Positions 14,862-20,902 of a DNA stretch of 20,902 bases are shown in pieces. The DNA lies in contig JASHTI010000104.1 of NCBI GenBank assembly GCA_030040625.1, positions 1-20,902 on the forward strand. Reading direction: 5' to 3'. Source of the stretch: Thermoplasmata archaeon (GTDB taxonomy: Archaea; Thermoplasmatota; Thermoplasmata; Lutacidiplasmatales; UBA184). The first letter of the stretch is position 1; each line of letters begins with the position of its first letter. The translations under genes and the position numbers were made by a program. The notes below the pieces were generated by a model that saw only the letters and a program-made list of their open reading frames with translations, was not told the origin of the DNA and did no database searches.

Positions 14862-15431
14862 TCAGCGGATGTACGTCTCGGAGCTCGCCAGGTCGAAGCC
14901 CCGCACGACCCGCAGCCGCTGGCCGTCGCCGCCGGGGGCGGCGGCGAGGAACGGGTACATCTGCCAGAGGTTCCCCTCGGCCATCCGCGTGACGGCGTGC
15001 CGGGCCCCGAAGGCCCCCCGGGCGACCCGCGCGGTCACGCGGCGGACGGCCCGTTCGTCGAGGTAGCCGAGGGCGTGCAGGTACTCGTGGGCGAGCACGA
15101 CGAAGACGAAGGCGTTGAGCTCGAGCGGAGAGCGGGCGTGCGCCCGCATCGTTTCGACGAGCCCCTCGTTGAGCACGATGAGGTTGCCCGTCACCTGCCA
15201 GTACGCGCCGAGCTGGGGGGGAAGGTCGGCGAGGGCGAGCCCGAGTCCCGGGCGCTCGACCCCGAGGACCTCGTGGACGGCTCGACGGACGAGGCGGTAC
15301 AGCTCCGGATAGTCGGCCGGCCGCTCCAGGCGCGCGGCGAGCTCGGGGAGGACGGCGCCCGGGGCCGGGGCGCGCGCCGCGGTCAGCGGGCGGACTCCGC
15401 TGGGGGCGGGCGTGAGGAACGTCGCGAACAC
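14862..15431 (-). CDS. Putative zinc metallopeptidase with HExxH motif
   Basis: I do not recognise a named family. The protein of 189 residues contains a clear HEYLHALGY sequence (His115, Glu116, His119), the zinc-binding and catalytic helix of gluzincin/metzincin-type metallopeptidases, preceded by a hydrophobic stretch (LNAFVFVVLA). A third ligand is not evident; E126 or the later RHAVTRMAEGN segment are candidates. Upstream, VLNEGLVETM and QVTGNLIVLN could form the strand bordering the active site. No signal peptide is seen, so it is probably cytosolic. The GTG at 15431 is chosen because a GCTTTATCC box lies 28 nt upstream and because longer versions would run into the divergent RIO1 gene. 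The function could also be non-proteolytic. Confidence 0.7.
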   Translation of the reverse strand: MFATFLTPAPSGVRPLTAARAPAPGAVLPELAARLERPADYPELYRLVRRAVHEVLGVERPGLGLALADLPPQLGAYWQVTGNLIVLNEGLVETMRAHARSPLELNAFVFVVLAHEYLHALGYLDERAVRRVTARVARGAFGARHAVTRMAEGNLWQMYPFLAAAPGGDGQRLRVVRGFDLASSETYIR

Positions 15432-15454
15432 GGCCGGACTAGGCCGGCCGGCGC

Positions 15455-15463
15455 GGATAAAGC
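15455..15463 (-). promoter_or_regulatory. TATA box for the HExxH protein gene
   Basis: GCTTTATCC on the minus strand is centred 28 nt upstream of the GTG at 15431. It indicates a leaderless transcript and supports the GTG as the true start. Confidence 0.55.
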
Positions 15464-15504
15464 CCGAGTTACGCCGGCGCCACGCGCGCGCGCCCGGCCG
15501 AGAG

Positions 15505-15510
15505 ACTAAG
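15505..15510 (+). promoter_or_regulatory. TATA-like element for the RIO1-KH-priS operon
   Basis: ACTAAG is centred about 26 nt upstream of the GTG at 15534, again with leaderless spacing. It is back to back with the metallopeptidase promoter in a divergent gap of about 100 bp. Confidence 0.4.
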
Positions 15511-15533
15511 AGGGCCCCGCCGCTCCGGCGGCC

Positions 15534-16316
15534 GTGCCGCGCACCGTGGACCTCGTCTCTCCCCGCCGCGAGCGGTTCGAGGACCGCCGCAAGGAGCTCG
15601 ACCAGCGCAAGCTCCTCGACGAGTTCTTCGACCACGGCACCCTGCTCGCCGTCTCTCGTCTGGTCAACCAGGGCCTGTTCGACCTGCTCGACCACCCGAT
15701 CTCGTCAGGCAAGGAGGGCGGAGTGTTCCGGGCCTCCAAGGGGAGCGAGTTCCGGGCCGTGAAGATCTACCGTATCTCGAACACGACGTTCCGCCGGCTG
15801 CCGGCGTACGCGCTCGAGGAGCTGCGGCGGGAGGCGAGCGTCCGGAACTTCGGCGGACTGATCTTCGCCTGGACCCGACGCGAGCACACGATCCTCGGAC
15901 GCTTGCAGGACGCCGGCGTCCGCGCGCCGCGCCCGTTCGGGCACTGGCGCAACGTCCTGGTCATGGAGTACATCGGCAACGCGGAGGGGGCGGCGCCCCG
16001 CTTGAAGGACGTCCCGATCGATGCGCCGGCCGCGCTCTACGAGGAGCTCGTCGCCGAGTTCGGCCGGATGGTCCGGGACGCCAAGCTCGTCCACGGCGAC
16101 CTCTCGCCGTACAACACGCTGTACCACGACGGCCACGTGGTGATCATCGACGTCGCCCAGGCGATCGCGACGGACCACCCGGAGGCGCGACGTCTGCTCG
16201 AGCGGGACGTGACGAACTTCGCCCGGTTCCTTGGCCGACTGGGCTACGAGGTGGAGCCGGCCGACTTCCTCGCGGCGGTCGGCGGGGATCGGCTCGGCGA
16301 GGGGACGGAGACGTAG
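15534..16316 (+). CDS. RIO1-type serine/threonine protein kinase
   Basis: RIO1 is an atypical kinase/ATPase that acts in the last steps of small ribosomal subunit maturation in archaea and eukaryotes. The 260-residue protein has the family layout. HPISSGKEGGVFRA (about 54-67) replaces the usual STGKEA(N)V nucleotide loop. AVKIYRISNTTF follows, with the lysine (about K77) and the RIO1-specific VKIYR. VHGDLSPYNTL carries catalytic D189 and N194, and VVIIDVAQAI the metal-binding D206. HPEARRLLERDVTNFARFL is also typical of RIO1 rather than RIO2, and the RIO2 winged-helix domain is missing. The start is a GTG at 15534 consistent with the TATA-like element. The KH gene starts right at the stop (TAG-ATG). 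The usual archaeal neighbour eIF1A is not upstream here. Confidence 0.94.
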   Translation: MPRTVDLVSPRRERFEDRRKELDQRKLLDEFFDHGTLLAVSRLVNQGLFDLLDHPISSGKEGGVFRASKGSEFRAVKIYRISNTTFRRLPAYALEELRREASVRNFGGLIFAWTRREHTILGRLQDAGVRAPRPFGHWRNVLVMEYIGNAEGAAPRLKDVPIDAPAALYEELVAEFGRMVRDAKLVHGDLSPYNTLYHDGHVVIIDVAQAIATDHPEARRLLERDVTNFARFLGRLGYEVEPADFLAAVGGDRLGEGTET

Positions 16317-16889
16317 ATGCCGGTGCTCTACGCGCGCATCCCGGAGGATCGCATCGGTGTCCTCATCGGCCCCGGCGGCCGGACCAAGCGGGCGATCGCG
16401 GAGGCGACCGGCGCCGCCGTCTCGATCGACGCCGAGGACGGGGAGGTGACCGTCGAGGCGCCGGACACCGACCCGATGGCCGCGATGAAGGCCCGCGACA
16501 TCGCGCTCGCGATCGGCCGGGGGTTCTCCCCCGAGCGCGCGATGCGGCTGGCCCGGGAGAACACCTTCCTCGGCATCCTGGACATCAAGGTCACCACCGG
16601 CCACCACGAGACGGCGGCGCTGCGACGGATCCGCTCGCGCGTGATCGGCACTGGCGGCCGTGCGCGCGCCCGGATTGAGGAGCTCTCCGGCTGTTCGGTG
16701 AGCGTCTACGGCTCGACGGTCGCGCTCATCGGCCGGGAGGACCAGCTCGAGCGCGCGACGCGGGCCGTGGAGCTCCTCCTGCGGGGCAGCGAGCACTCCA
16801 CCGTCTTCCACCTGCTCGCCCGCCTGCGTCGCGACGCGGCGATCGAGGAGGCGACGGGTCCCGATCCGGCTCCCTCGGACGGTTCGTAG
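16317..16889 (+). CDS. KH domain RNA-binding protein, Dim2/Pno1 (Krr1-like) family
   Basis: This archaeal Dim2/Pno1-type protein binds rRNA near the 3' end of 16S rRNA during small subunit assembly, and it is a known genomic partner of RIO1. The 190-residue protein has two KH domains. The first has the GxxG loop GPGG at 18-21 (RIGVLIGPGGRTKRAI). The second has GTGG at 111-114 (RVIGTGGRARARIEELSG), followed by SVYGSTVALIG, the family hallmark. A linker includes RGFSPERAMRL and the C-terminal helix LLLRGSEHSTVFHLL is conserved. The ATG directly abuts the RIO1 stop codon and the stop is 4 nt from priS, so all three genes are likely one transcript. Confidence 0.93.
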   Translation: MPVLYARIPEDRIGVLIGPGGRTKRAIAEATGAAVSIDAEDGEVTVEAPDTDPMAAMKARDIALAIGRGFSPERAMRLARENTFLGILDIKVTTGHHETAALRRIRSRVIGTGGRARARIEELSGCSVSVYGSTVALIGREDQLERATRAVELLLRGSEHSTVFHLLARLRRDAAIEEATGPDPAPSDGS

Positions 16890-16893
16890 CCCG

Positions 16894-18156
16894 ATGGCGA
16901 AGACGGTCCCGCTGGACGCGCCTACCCTCGCCTGGGCCCGCGTCGCGTTCGCCCGGTACTACCAGGCCACAGCGGTCCCGGCCCCGGAGCGGATCGCCCA
17001 CCGCGAGATCGCGCTCTTTCCGTTCGCCGAGGCGACGCTGATGCGGCGCCACGCCACCGTGCCGAGCGCGGAGGCGCTCTCCGGCTATCTCCGGGAGGCG
17101 GTCCCCCGCCACGTCTACTACTCCTCGGCCTACTACCGGGCGCCTGCGGAGCCGACGATGGCCGCCAAGGGCTGGCTCGGCGCCGACCTGATCTTCGACC
17201 TGGACGCCGATCACCTGCGGGGGGCCGAGACGCTCGACTACGCCGGCCAGCTTCGGCTCGTCAAGCGCCGGCTCCTCGACCTCTACGACGACTTCCTGAT
17301 CCGCGACTTCGGCATCGACCCGAACGCGACCGCCCTCGTCTTCTCCGGAGGACGCGGTTACCACGTCCACGTCCGGGACGAGAGGTTCCGCTCGTTCACC
17401 AGCGCGGAGCGTCGCGAGCTCGTCGACTACGTCCTGGGCACCGGGGTCGAGCCGCGCGCGGCGATCGAACAGGTCCGCGAGGATGTCCGCTCGGGGCGGG
17501 TCGCCGGCGACGCCACGGTGGAGGCCGGCGCGACCGCGCGACGCGCCTCCGTCCGGAGCGCCGCGCGGCTGGCCGAGGAGGACGCCCCGGGTTGGAAGGG
17601 CCGCGTGGCCCGAGGGTTCAACCTGCTCCTGCACCAGTGGCAGCAGGACGGGGAGCTTCGGGCGGTCTCCGACATGGAAAGCTGGGGGATCTCGCCGGAG
17701 GTCGCCCGTCGTTGGGCCAAGCGGCTCGTGCGCAAGGGCGGGCTCGAGCGGATCCTCACCCAGCGATGGCTGCACGAGTTCGAGGAGAGCGCCGACGGCC
17801 GGGCCCTCCTCGATGCGGTCGTACGGCGGGGGAGCGTGGAGGTCCAGGGCGAGACGGACGCCCCGGTCACCACCGACATTCACCGCTTGATCCGCCTCCC
17901 CGGCTCGCTCCACGGCGGGACCGGTTTTCGAGTGGTGGCGGTCCGACGCGACGCGATCCCCGACTTCGACCCGTTCCGGGACGCGCTGCTACCGGAGACG
18001 GAGGGAACCGTCCCGGTGACCTTCCTGACGGAGGTGCGCCACCCCTTCGGCTGGGGGCTGCACCGGACGGCGGGCGCGACCGACGAGCTGCCTACGCCGC
18101 AGGCGCTGTTCCTGGTGCTGCGGGGAGAGGCGGCGCTTCGGCCCGCACCGGGATGA
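16894..18156 (+). CDS. priS: DNA primase small (catalytic) subunit PriS
   Basis: PriS is the catalytic subunit of the archaeal/eukaryotic-type replicative primase and makes RNA primers with PriL. The 420-residue protein has the catalytic acidic motif DLIFDLDADHL (D102 and D104), the nucleotide-binding SGGRGYHVHV (151-160) and TTDIHRLIRLPGSLHGGTG (326-344), which carries the third acidic residue (about D328) and the IRLP-SLH signature. The protein contains no cysteine, so the zinc-binding module normally inserted after the DxD motif in this family is missing; the corresponding segment (about 107-130) is short and helical. PriL is not in the window. The ATG is 4 nt after the KH gene. The last 65 bp overlap the convergent FAH gene. 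Family assignment is secure. Confidence 0.94.
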   Translation: MAKTVPLDAPTLAWARVAFARYYQATAVPAPERIAHREIALFPFAEATLMRRHATVPSAEALSGYLREAVPRHVYYSSAYYRAPAEPTMAAKGWLGADLIFDLDADHLRGAETLDYAGQLRLVKRRLLDLYDDFLIRDFGIDPNATALVFSGGRGYHVHVRDERFRSFTSAERRELVDYVLGTGVEPRAAIEQVREDVRSGRVAGDATVEAGATARRASVRSAARLAEEDAPGWKGRVARGFNLLLHQWQQDGELRAVSDMESWGISPEVARRWAKRLVRKGGLERILTQRWLHEFEESADGRALLDAVVRRGSVEVQGETDAPVTTDIHRLIRLPGSLHGGTGFRVVAVRRDAIPDFDPFRDALLPETEGTVPVTFLTEVRHPFGWGLHRTAGATDELPTPQALFLVLRGEAALRPAPG

Positions 18157-19096
18157 CGAGCCGTCCGATCTTCTCGATCGACGCCTCGATTTGATCGCCG
18201 GCCCTCAGCCTCCGGCTCTCCTTCCCGAACTCGAAGCCGGGCGTGCCGCCGAGGCTGCCGAGCGAGACGAGGTCCCCCGGCTCGAAGGTGATCCCCTGCG
18301 AGAGGTGCGCGAGGATCTCCGGGATCCGGAAGACGTAGTCGGCGGTGTCGCCCTTCTGGCGGGCCGTCCCTCCGACCTTGAGCTCCATCGCCAGCGGGTA
18401 CGGCTCGCCGACCTCCTCCTTCGGCACGACCCACGGCCCGACGGCCATCGTCGCGTCGAACCCCTTGCCCATCACCCAGTCGACGGCGCTGTCGCTCGGG
18501 TACTGGAGGTCCCGGTAGCCCATGTCCAGCGCGATCGTGTAGCCCGCGACGTGCTCCATCGCCTTGGCGGCGGGGATCCGCTTCCCGCGCTGGCCGATGA
18601 CGCACGCGAGCTCGAGCTCGACGTCCGGGAAGCTGCCGGCCGGGTTCAGGACGAGCGACTCGCTCGGGCCCACCAGGGCGTTGAAGTAGCGCGCGAAGAC
18701 GTACGGACGGGGCGGCGCCGGCTTGCCCTGCTCGGCGAGGTGGCTCCGCGAGTTCGCCGCGAGGCAGTAGATCTTCTGCCCGCGCACGACCGGGGCGAGC
18801 AGCTTGACGCCCTCCTCCGGTTTGAACAGGTAGCGCGCCCCCGTCGCGGCCCGCGGCGTCCAGCCCATCGCCCGGCGACGGTCGATGTAGCCGAGGATCT
18901 TCTTCGTGAGGTCGACCGAGTCGGCGCCCCCGGCGAAGAACGCCTGCATGTCGCGGAAGCGGCTCGGATCGGCGCCCTTCACCGGGTTCACGCCGTAGTA
19001 GTCGCGGCAGGCGGTGTCGAGGTCGACGTACTCGTTCGCGTCGGTGATCATCCCGAAGTGGAACTGGTCCTGCAGGGTGAAGTGGACGAGCTTCAT
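18092..19096 (-). CDS. Fumarylacetoacetate hydrolase (FAH) family protein
   Basis: FAH-family enzymes are metal-dependent hydrolases, decarboxylases or isomerases acting on beta-keto or acylpyruvate-type compounds. The 334-residue protein has an N-terminal domain of about 100 residues and then the catalytic domain. PDVELELACVIGQRG gives E160 and E162 and YTIALDMGYRDLQ gives D191, the likely divalent metal ligands. KGFDATMAVGPWVVP and TFEPGDLVSLGSLGGTPGF are the remaining family blocks. The length fits the two-domain FAH-like enzymes; the substrate is not predictable. The ATG at 19096 is preceded by GAGGAG 7 nt away and a GTTATC box near 19134-19141. The 3' end overlaps priS by 65 bp on the opposite strand, and the last ~20 residues are alanine/proline-rich. 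Confidence 0.9.
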   Translation of the reverse strand: MKLVHFTLQDQFHFGMITDANEYVDLDTACRDYYGVNPVKGADPSRFRDMQAFFAGGADSVDLTKKILGYIDRRRAMGWTPRAATGARYLFKPEEGVKLLAPVVRGQKIYCLAANSRSHLAEQGKPAPPRPYVFARYFNALVGPSESLVLNPAGSFPDVELELACVIGQRGKRIPAAKAMEHVAGYTIALDMGYRDLQYPSDSAVDWVMGKGFDATMAVGPWVVPKEEVGEPYPLAMELKVGGTARQKGDTADYVFRIPEILAHLSQGITFEPGDLVSLGSLGGTPGFEFGKESRRLRAGDQIEASIEKIGRLVIPVRAEAPPLPAAPGTAPAA

Positions 19097-19133
19097 CGGC
19101 GGGCTCCTCGCCCGGCGACGGACGCGGCGCGCA

Positions 19134-19141
19134 AGATAACA
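19134..19141 (-). promoter_or_regulatory. TATA-like element for the FAH family gene
   Basis: TGTTATCT on the minus strand is centred about 41 nt upstream of the ATG. It would give a leader of about 15 nt that includes the GAGGAG ribosome-binding site at 19104-19109. Confidence 0.4.
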
Positions 19142-19157
19142 GGTCGCCCCGGACGCG

Positions 19158-19565
19158 CTAGGTGAAGTGGCGGTGGACCGCCAGCAGGTAGACGAGGATC
19201 ACGAGCGCGAGGATGAACCCGACGGAGACGTAGGCGCCCGCGTAGGCGTAGGCGACGAGCTCGTAGAGCAGGAAGAGGATCGCGAGCACGAGCGCCCAGA
19301 GCCGGAGACGCCAGAGCGCGATCGCGATGCCGAGGATCACGAGCCCGAAGATCGTGACGAACGCCGCCAGCTCGTAGCCGGTCAGGTTCAGGGTCGTCGG
19401 GACCGCCAGGTACGGATTGCTGACGACGACGGCCCCGAAGAGCAGGAGCCCGAAGACGAAGAGGATGAAGCCGTAGATCCCGACGAGCACCGAGAGGATC
19501 GCGACGCCCAGCGGCAGGGACTCCCGGGGCGGTGGGGCCGGGGGTGGGAGGCTGGTGGTCGTCAT
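19158..19565 (-). CDS. Hypothetical four-helix membrane protein
   Basis: I do not recognise this 135-residue protein. After a proline-rich N-terminus of about 15 residues, four hydrophobic helices follow, roughly at residues 18-48, 62-83, 88-108 and 110-130. The loops are short and the helix ends are marked by WRLRLW and VHRHFT, so the protein is an integral membrane protein. No catalytic motif is visible. The ATG at 19565 starts just before the threonine/proline-rich stretch. A GAGGAG sequence lies about 16 nt upstream, rather far for a good ribosome-binding site, and a CATATCC box lies further upstream (about 19634-19640). It is flanked by unrelated metabolic genes, so context gives no function. 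Confidence 0.75.
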   Translation of the reverse strand: MTTTSLPPPAPPPRESLPLGVAILSVLVGIYGFILFVFGLLLFGAVVVSNPYLAVPTTLNLTGYELAAFVTIFGLVILGIAIALWRLRLWALVLAILFLLYELVAYAYAGAYVSVGFILALVILVYLLAVHRHFT

Positions 19566-19685
19566 CGTCGGGTCGGTGCCGCTCCTCGGTCTGGGGCGCG
19601 CCCGCGCCCGATGCCGTGGAGCCGGCCACCGGGATATGAACGTGAGCCCTAAGCGGCACCCGGGCGGCGATCGCGGGCCGTGGGG

Positions 19686-20378
19686 TCAGTCGGTCGGTTC
19701 CGCTCCGGGCCGATAGCGGGCGACGAACCCCTCGCCGAGACGCTCGACGCCGTCGAGTCGCAGCGGCACGGTCGCCTCCATCCCCGGGCTCTCCGGGCCG
19801 GCGACCATCGGGGGCGCCCGTGCGCCCCCGATGACGCGCGGCGCGTAGTACACCGTCCATCGATCGAACAGCCCGGAGCGGGCGAACGACGCGAGGACAC
19901 CGGCACCGCCCTCCACCAGGAGCCGGCGGACGCCCGAACGCCGAAGCTCCGGAAGGAGGCGGGCCAGCTCGACCGTCCCCTCGCCCGCGACGATGGTGCG
20001 CACATGGGCCGGGTAGGTCCGCGACGACCGCCGGCTGGTCGCGACGATCGTAGGCGTGGTCCCGTCGAGGACCCGGGCCTTCGGCGGGGTCCGTCCGGAG
20101 GCGTCCAGGATGACCCGGGTCGGTTCCGCACCACCGGTCGCGCCGATCAGCTCCCAGTGCACGCGAAGGGACGGGTCGTCCAGCAGAACGGTGCCGACGC
20201 CGACCGCGATCGCGTCGACCTCCGCGCGGAGCCACTGCACCCGCGCGAGGTCCTCCGGCGACGAGAGGCGTGCCCGTGCCCCCTCGGCGAACGCGAGGCG
20301 CCCGTCCATCGAGACCGCGCAATTGAGGGCGACCCAGGGCCGAGCCGCCGGGATCGCCGCGTCGGCCGGCGCGTCCAC
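19686..20378 (-). CDS. RibD C-terminal domain reductase (ArfC-like, diaminopyrimidine phosphate reductase)
   Basis: The 230-residue protein is a stand-alone RibD_C/DHFR-like NAD(P)H-dependent reductase. Members reduce 2,5-diamino-6-(ribosylamino)pyrimidinone 5'-phosphate in archaeal riboflavin and deazaflavin synthesis; some act as dihydrofolate reductases. Family marks are WVALNCAVSMDGRLAF, VDAIAVGVGTVLLDDPSLRV, PTRVILDASGRTPP and RRLLVEGGAGVLASFARSGL, all in the usual order and with the usual length. The GTG at 20378, 1 nt after the stop of the upstream FchA-like gene (TAG-C-GTG), is chosen because a longer version would overlap that gene. Coupling with a folate enzyme gene suggests either riboflavin or folate/pterin metabolism; sequence alone does not separate these. 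Confidence 0.88.
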   Translation of the reverse strand: MDAPADAAIPAARPWVALNCAVSMDGRLAFAEGARARLSSPEDLARVQWLRAEVDAIAVGVGTVLLDDPSLRVHWELIGATGGAEPTRVILDASGRTPPKARVLDGTTPTIVATSRRSSRTYPAHVRTIVAGEGTVELARLLPELRRSGVRRLLVEGGAGVLASFARSGLFDRWTVYYAPRVIGGARAPPMVAGPESPGMEATVPLRLDGVERLGEGFVARYRPGAEPTD

Positions 20379-20379
20379 G

Positions 20380-20902
20380 CTAGGGCCCCTCGCGAAGCTG
20401 GGCGATCTCGCCCGCAAGCCCGTCCGTCGGCTCGCCGGCGGCCGCCAGGTCCGCGAGGTTCACCTCGACGTTGGCGAGGGCCCCCGTGCGGGCCGCTCCG
20501 AGCAGGGCCAGGGCGGTGACGAGGTCGCTGACGAGCGCCGCCTTGGTCCGGGCCCGGACCGCGGCGATCTCCGTCGCGGCCTGGCGGGCCCGCCGCGCCG
20601 TCTCGAGCGGGACGGCGACCGCGCCCCGCAGCGCCGACAGGACCGCCGCCGCGGCACCGGGATCGCCCGGGCTCGCCTTCGCCAGTCGCCGGGCCGCCCG
20701 CACGCCCTCGTACGACCGGCTGTCGTCGTCGGCGAGCCGGAGGAACGTCGCCCGAGCCGACGTGAGCCGCTTCCGCAGGGCGGTGAGCTCGGCGTCCGGC
20801 ACGGCGGGCGTGACGGAGTAGGCGAGGACCATCTCCCCGAGCGCACAGCCCAGCGCGGCCACGACCGCCGCCGCGCTGCCGCCACCGGGGGTGGGGGTGC
20901 GG
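20380..20902 (-). CDS. Cyclodeaminase/cyclohydrolase family protein, FchA-like (5' end outside window)
   Basis: This is the C-terminal part (173 residues visible) of a formiminotransferase-cyclodeaminase-type protein. Such proteins convert formimino- or methenyl-tetrahydrofolate to methenyl- or formyl-THF. The reading frame stays open to the right edge and encodes the family's glycine-rich folate-binding motif TPTPGGGSAAAVVAALGCAL, which lies before the first internal GTG (20862), so the gene clearly extends beyond the window. Further conserved elements are RADDDS-like (here RLADDDSRSYEGV) and VPLETARRA, and the C-terminal ALANVEVNL that this family carries. It is followed after 1 nt by the RibD_C reductase gene. 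Confidence 0.9.
   Translation of the reverse strand, partial: RTPTPGGGSAAAVVAALGCALGEMVLAYSVTPAVPDAELTALRKRLTSARATFLRLADDDSRSYEGVRAARRLAKASPGDPGAAAAVLSALRGAVAVPLETARRARQAATEIAAVRARTKAALVSDLVTALALLGAARTGALANVEVNLADLAAAGEPTDGLAGEIAQLREGP

Noticed and set aside
13064..14992. 642-residue plus-strand frame opposite the SPFH and nfeD genes
   Set aside because: Asp/Arg-rich antisense shadow; the opposite strand holds two recognisable conserved proteins.
15432..15695. N-terminal extension of the HExxH protein to 15695
   Set aside because: It would overlap the start of the divergent RIO1 gene, has no conserved features, and the promoter box at 15455-15463 places the start at 15431.

Overview
The window is very GC-rich (around 70% by eye) and reads as archaeal chromosome. 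The markers are a small-subunit DNA primase (PriS), a RIO1-type kinase, a two-KH Dim2/Pno1-like protein, archaeal TATA-like boxes about 26-28 nt upstream of several starts, and an 11-subunit complex I with no NuoE/F/G. This combination, with a geranylgeranyl reductase gene at the end of the nuo operon, fits best a GC-rich member of the Thermoplasmatota. That placement is an inference from gene content, not a phylogeny.

Layout. 1-11319 (minus): a compact operon transcribed leftward, nuoA-B-C-D-H-I-J-K-L-M-N followed 1 nt later by a geranylgeranyl-reductase-family flavoprotein that runs off the left edge. Its promoter (TTAAATAA box) lies near 11366-11373. 11467-12105 (plus): a RimJ/RimL-type GNAT acetyltransferase, divergent from nuo. 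12083-15431 (minus): a crotonase of the PaaG isomerase type, an SPFH/stomatin protein, its NfeD partner and a small HExxH metalloprotein. 15534-18156 (plus): RIO1 kinase, KH protein and PriS, nearly without gaps. 18092-20902 (minus): a fumarylacetoacetate-hydrolase-family enzyme, a four-helix membrane protein, a RibD_C/ArfC-type reductase and a cyclodeaminase/cyclohydrolase (FchA-like) cut by the right edge. Every gap is shorter than 150 bp. I see no rRNA or tRNA gene, CRISPR array, transposase or phage gene.

How it works together. The nuo genes encode a membrane proton pump with quinone- and iron-sulfur-linked subunits but no NADH-oxidising module, so electrons must enter from another donor, probably through NuoI. 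NuoI is unusual: its dicluster ferredoxin domain is duplicated, giving four [4Fe-4S] motifs. The trailing prenyl reductase may saturate the quinone used by the complex or the membrane lipids. The RIO1-KH pair points to small ribosomal subunit maturation and is co-transcribed with the replicative primase subunit. The FchA-RibD_C pair points to one-carbon (folate) and flavin/pterin metabolism.

Most of the window is core metabolism and information processing. The points most worth a second look are the duplicated NuoI domain, the absence of any canonical start codon for nuoL, the cysteine-free primase subunit, and the crotonase whose residues indicate an isomerase.
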